Shown here one piece after another: positions 62,018-64,000 of a stretch of DNA of 64,000 nucleotides. The notes beneath the pieces were generated by a model that had not been told where the DNA came from, searched no databases, and saw only the letters and a program-made list of their open reading frames with translations. The stretch comes from an uncultured delta proteobacterium (GTDB taxonomy: Bacteria > Desulfobacterota > Desulfovibrionia > Desulfovibrionales > Desulfovibrionaceae): positions 1,510,970 to 1,574,969 of the forward strand of contig LT599018.1 of NCBI GenBank assembly GCA_900079685.1, read 5' to 3'. Position 1 is the first letter of the stretch; every line of letters begins with the position of its first letter. Position numbers and translations under genes: made by a program.

Positions 62018-62950
62018 ATGGCCGATCTCCCGAAAATTGACGTCCTCATCAACGTTTTCGGCAAGCCCTACCAGACCATGCTGGCCCTGCTCTCGCTTTT
62101 GCGCCATTCCGGGCAGCACATCGGCACGGTCTATTTCCAGGAAGAGCCGTGCACCGCCGAATTCGAACGGCGGGACCACTCGCAGATTCTGCGGCTTCTG
62201 GGCGACAGGGCGGTCCAGTATCAGGCGAAACACTGGTGCGGCATAAGCACCACGGACGTCTCCCGCCTCACCGAGGAGGATTACCGGTTGTCCATGCGGT
62301 ACCAGTACGGGTGGGAGAACGCCAAACAGCCGTATGTTCTGCTGATCCACAACGATATCGAGGTCACCGGGGATATTGCCGGCGCGCTCCTTGGCGCCAT
62401 CGGCGAGGCCACGGGCGCGGGGCAGATCGGCCAGTGCTGGTGGTGCCCGGCGTTCGAGGCCGGGGCCTGCTCGCCGGAGCGGTACACGGCATTCAAGCCC
62501 AAGTACCACCAACTCATGTACATGTATAACACGGGCATGGATTACACCAAGCGGCGCGCCTACAACCTGGGCCTGAACCAGTCGTTCTGGGACAACCCCT
62601 GGCCCCTGCCCGAATGCCGCCTGAACGAGTGGTGCGCGCTGATCGACCTGAAAAAGGCCCGGCCCGCCACCATGCCCTACGGCAACGCCGCGCCCATAGG
62701 GGCCAAGTACCCTTCCGGCTCCAAAATCGGGGAAAACTGGGACCGGGACGTGAACCTGGATACGGCCGTGCAGTGGTTCCGGGACATGAGCCTTGCCGGG
62801 CACACCTTTACGCACTACCCCATCGAGCAATACGTTATCCACGACCGTCTGGGTTGCACCAAGCTCGACAGCGCGGAAAAATACGTCCAGGCGGAAATGG
62901 CGGCCAAACTGCGGCTGGCGGAAGACTACCCCGACGCGTTGCGCGCCTGA
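62018..62950 (+). CDS. Glycosyltransferase-like protein of unknown substrate
   Basis: A 310-residue cytoplasmic protein with a GT-A-like start. KIDVLINVFGKPYQTMLALLSLLRHSG is the first Rossmann strand, and VLLIHNDIEVTGDI carries a DxE/DxD-like donor motif near 109-122. The rest, including GQIGQCWWCPAFEAGACS and YMYNTGMDYTKRRAY, is not family-like, so substrate and role are unknown. The start at 62018 follows AAGGA; a longer frame from 61898 crosses the trpB promoter and is not supported. It lies back-to-back with trpB and is followed by a metallo-beta-lactamase-fold gene 33 bases later, possibly in one operon. Confidence 0.65.
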   Translation: MADLPKIDVLINVFGKPYQTMLALLSLLRHSGQHIGTVYFQEEPCTAEFERRDHSQILRLLGDRAVQYQAKHWCGISTTDVSRLTEEDYRLSMRYQYGWENAKQPYVLLIHNDIEVTGDIAGALLGAIGEATGAGQIGQCWWCPAFEAGACSPERYTAFKPKYHQLMYMYNTGMDYTKRRAYNLGLNQSFWDNPWPLPECRLNEWCALIDLKKARPATMPYGNAAPIGAKYPSGSKIGENWDRDVNLDTAVQWFRDMSLAGHTFTHYPIEQYVIHDRLGCTKLDSAEKYVQAEMAAKLRLAEDYPDALRA

Positions 62951-62983
62951 CTCCCGCCGCCCTGAAACCACCGGAGAAAAACC

Positions 62984-63790
62984 ATGCGCCTTGTCGTGCT
63001 GGCCGACAACAATACCCTTATCGACAACTACTACATGGGAGAACCCGCCGTCTGCTATTACATCGAGGACGGGGACGCGAAAATCCTGCTGGACGCCGGG
63101 TATTCGGACCTGTTCATCAAAAACGCCCACCTGCTGGGGGTGGATTTGCACCAGGTCACGCATGTGGCGCTCTCCCACGGACACAACGACCATTCGCGCG
63201 GGCTGGCCTTTTTGCACGAGCACGTCCTGCCGCGCAAAATCGCCGTGGTCGCCCACCCGGACGCGCTGGCGGAGCGGCACGACAACGGCACGCCCATCGG
63301 CTGCCCGCTGGGCAGGGCCTTTCTGGAAGCGCAATACGCGCTGACCCTGACCCGCGAGCCGTTCGCCTTTGGCGAAAACCTGGTTTTCCTGGGCGAGATC
63401 CCCTCGTACAACGATTTCGAGAGGACGAAACCCATGGGCGTGATGCGCGATAAAAACGGCGAGCGGGACGACTTTGTGCTGGACGATTCAGCCATGGCCT
63501 GCACCTGCGGGGACGGGCTGTTCATTATCACCGGCTGCTCGCACAGCGGGATCTGCAACATCATCGAGCACGCCAAACGCGTTTGCGGCAAGGAAAAGAT
63601 ACTCGGGGTCATCGGCGGGTTTCATCTCTTCGAGGTGTCCGAGCAGCTCACGCGGACGATCCGGTACTTCCGGGACAACGGGATCGACACCCTCTACCCC
63701 TGCCATTGCGTCTCGTTCGCGGCAAAGGCGGAAATCCACAAACACATCCCGGTCCGCGACGTGGGCGTGGGGCTGGAGATCACCGCGTAG
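62984..63790 (+). CDS. Metallo-beta-lactamase-fold hydrolase (DHPPP-like subgroup)
   Basis: Zinc-dependent hydrolase of 268 residues. The first metal motif is SHGHNDHSRG (near 64-73), a deviation from HxHxDH in which Gly precedes His; other ligands are in TGCSHSG near 183-189 and GGFHLFE near 209-215. It is similar to the 7,8-dihydropterin-6-methyl-4-(beta-D-ribofuranosyl)aminobenzene-5'-phosphate-synthase-like proteins, which are widespread and poorly characterised. The substrate cannot be named. The ribosome-binding site is CCGGAG. It follows a glycosyltransferase-like gene and is followed by a 30-base perfect palindrome. Confidence 0.85.
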   Translation: MRLVVLADNNTLIDNYYMGEPAVCYYIEDGDAKILLDAGYSDLFIKNAHLLGVDLHQVTHVALSHGHNDHSRGLAFLHEHVLPRKIAVVAHPDALAERHDNGTPIGCPLGRAFLEAQYALTLTREPFAFGENLVFLGEIPSYNDFERTKPMGVMRDKNGERDDFVLDDSAMACTCGDGLFIITGCSHSGICNIIEHAKRVCGKEKILGVIGGFHLFEVSEQLTRTIRYFRDNGIDTLYPCHCVSFAAKAEIHKHIPVRDVGVGLEITA

Positions 63791-63829
63791 ACGCCAAGGG
63801 TGCGCCCCGAAAACAACGTAGCGATATCA

Positions 63830-63859
63830 AGGAAGCCACGGCAATTGCCGTGGCTTCCT
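63830..63859. repeat. 30-bp perfect palindrome between convergent genes
   Basis: AGGAAGCCACGGCAA and its exact complement with no loop bases. It lies between the metallo-hydrolase stop and the stop of the minus-strand gene at 63865. There is no T run on either side, so it may be a Rho-independent stop in an unusual form or a recombination site. Confidence 0.65.
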
Positions 63860-63864
63860 GAACG

Positions 63865-64000
63865 CTACTCACCTTCTTTTTTGAGCGCTTCTTGTTTCAA
63901 TGAAAAGTTCTGCGTAAACCGTTGCGCACCGTTGGCAACAGGCTGTATGAACCTCGCCACGTATGGGGCTGCCGCTTGAGCGCCCCGCACATACCACGGA
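63865..64000 (-). CDS. Partial protein, C-terminus at window edge
   Basis: The minus strand is open for 44 codons up to the window end and ends with TAG at 63865. The final residues are basic/acidic (NFSLKQEALKKEGE), and the visible part has GAQAAAPYVARFIQPVANGAQRF. I do not recognise it. A 5' continuation lies outside the window. The placement after a palindrome, converging with the metallo-hydrolase, supports a real gene, but the short length means chance is possible. Confidence 0.4.
   Translation of the reverse strand, partial: PWYVRGAQAAAPYVARFIQPVANGAQRFTQNFSLKQEALKKEGE

Overview
The window looks like chromosome of a Gram-negative, GC-rich (roughly 60-65 % by eye) bacterium, most plausibly a Desulfovibrio-like member of the Desulfobacterota. 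This placement is an inference: LpxC and Lgt imply an outer membrane and lipoproteins, MurE has the DNPR motif of meso-diaminopimelate peptidoglycan, the FtsI transpeptidase ends in a PASTA domain, and the gene repertoire and order (thrT-tyrT-glyT-thrT-tuf-rpmG-trpT-secE-nusG-rplKAJL; a full mraZ-to-ftsZ cluster) fit that group. Most of the sequence is ordinary housekeeping DNA, and the accessory material is concentrated in 1.7-7.5 kb.

Layout. 0-1.6 kb: nadB. 1.7-7.5 kb: a disturbed cell-surface polysaccharide patch. It holds one intact glycosyltransferase, a second split by a complete IS4-family element (1260 bp, 18-bp terminal repeats, 9-bp target duplication), an AT-rich methyltransferase gene broken by an internal inversion of about 0.5 kb, an unrecognised AT-rich ORF, and a frameshifted scrap of an IS5-type transposase directly abutting mgsA. 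7.5-9.8 kb: mgsA, lpxC and an exported, extremely charged Arg/Asp/Lys protein. 10.0-15.6 kb: five tRNAs and the tuf-rpmG-secE-nusG-rplKAJL translation block, with a large folded spacer and an L10-type leader before rplJ. rplL ends in a terminator and rpoBC does not follow, which is unusual. 15.7-23.8 kb: an Old Yellow Enzyme, gamma-glutamyltransferase, a TauE/SafE permease, two cobalamin amidases (cobQ, cobB), an RRM protein and an FMN reductase.

24.0-41.9 kb (minus strand): an uninterrupted division and cell-wall cluster mraZ-rsmH-ftsL-ftsI-murE-murF-mraY-murD-ftsW-murG-murC-murB-ftsQ-ftsA-ftsZ with many short overlaps, a triple MraZ box in front and an intrinsic terminator after ftsZ. 42.2-50.8 kb: pyk, an HD-GYP protein, a large unfamiliar lipoprotein with amylase-like features, a GT2 glycosyltransferase, ettA and a flavodoxin-like protein. 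50.8-64 kb: a class V aminotransferase and pdxY, a two-RCK potassium channel, a LolA-like protein, lgt, a YmdB-type phosphodiesterase, tyrS, an NtrX-like regulator, a solitary trpB, a glycosyltransferase-like protein, a metallo-beta-lactamase-fold enzyme and the end of an unknown gene.

The most interesting signals are: (1) a complete tryptophan attenuator before the solitary trpB, with promoter, a 17-residue leader peptide ending in SWWRLW, a 1:2 hairpin whose loop is the leader stop codon, a 2:3 antiterminator and a 3:4 terminator; (2) the methyltransferase inversion with 5-bp inverted microhomology; (3) the exact IS4 insertion; (4) the elaborate rplA-rplJ spacer; and (5) the amylase-like lipoprotein.
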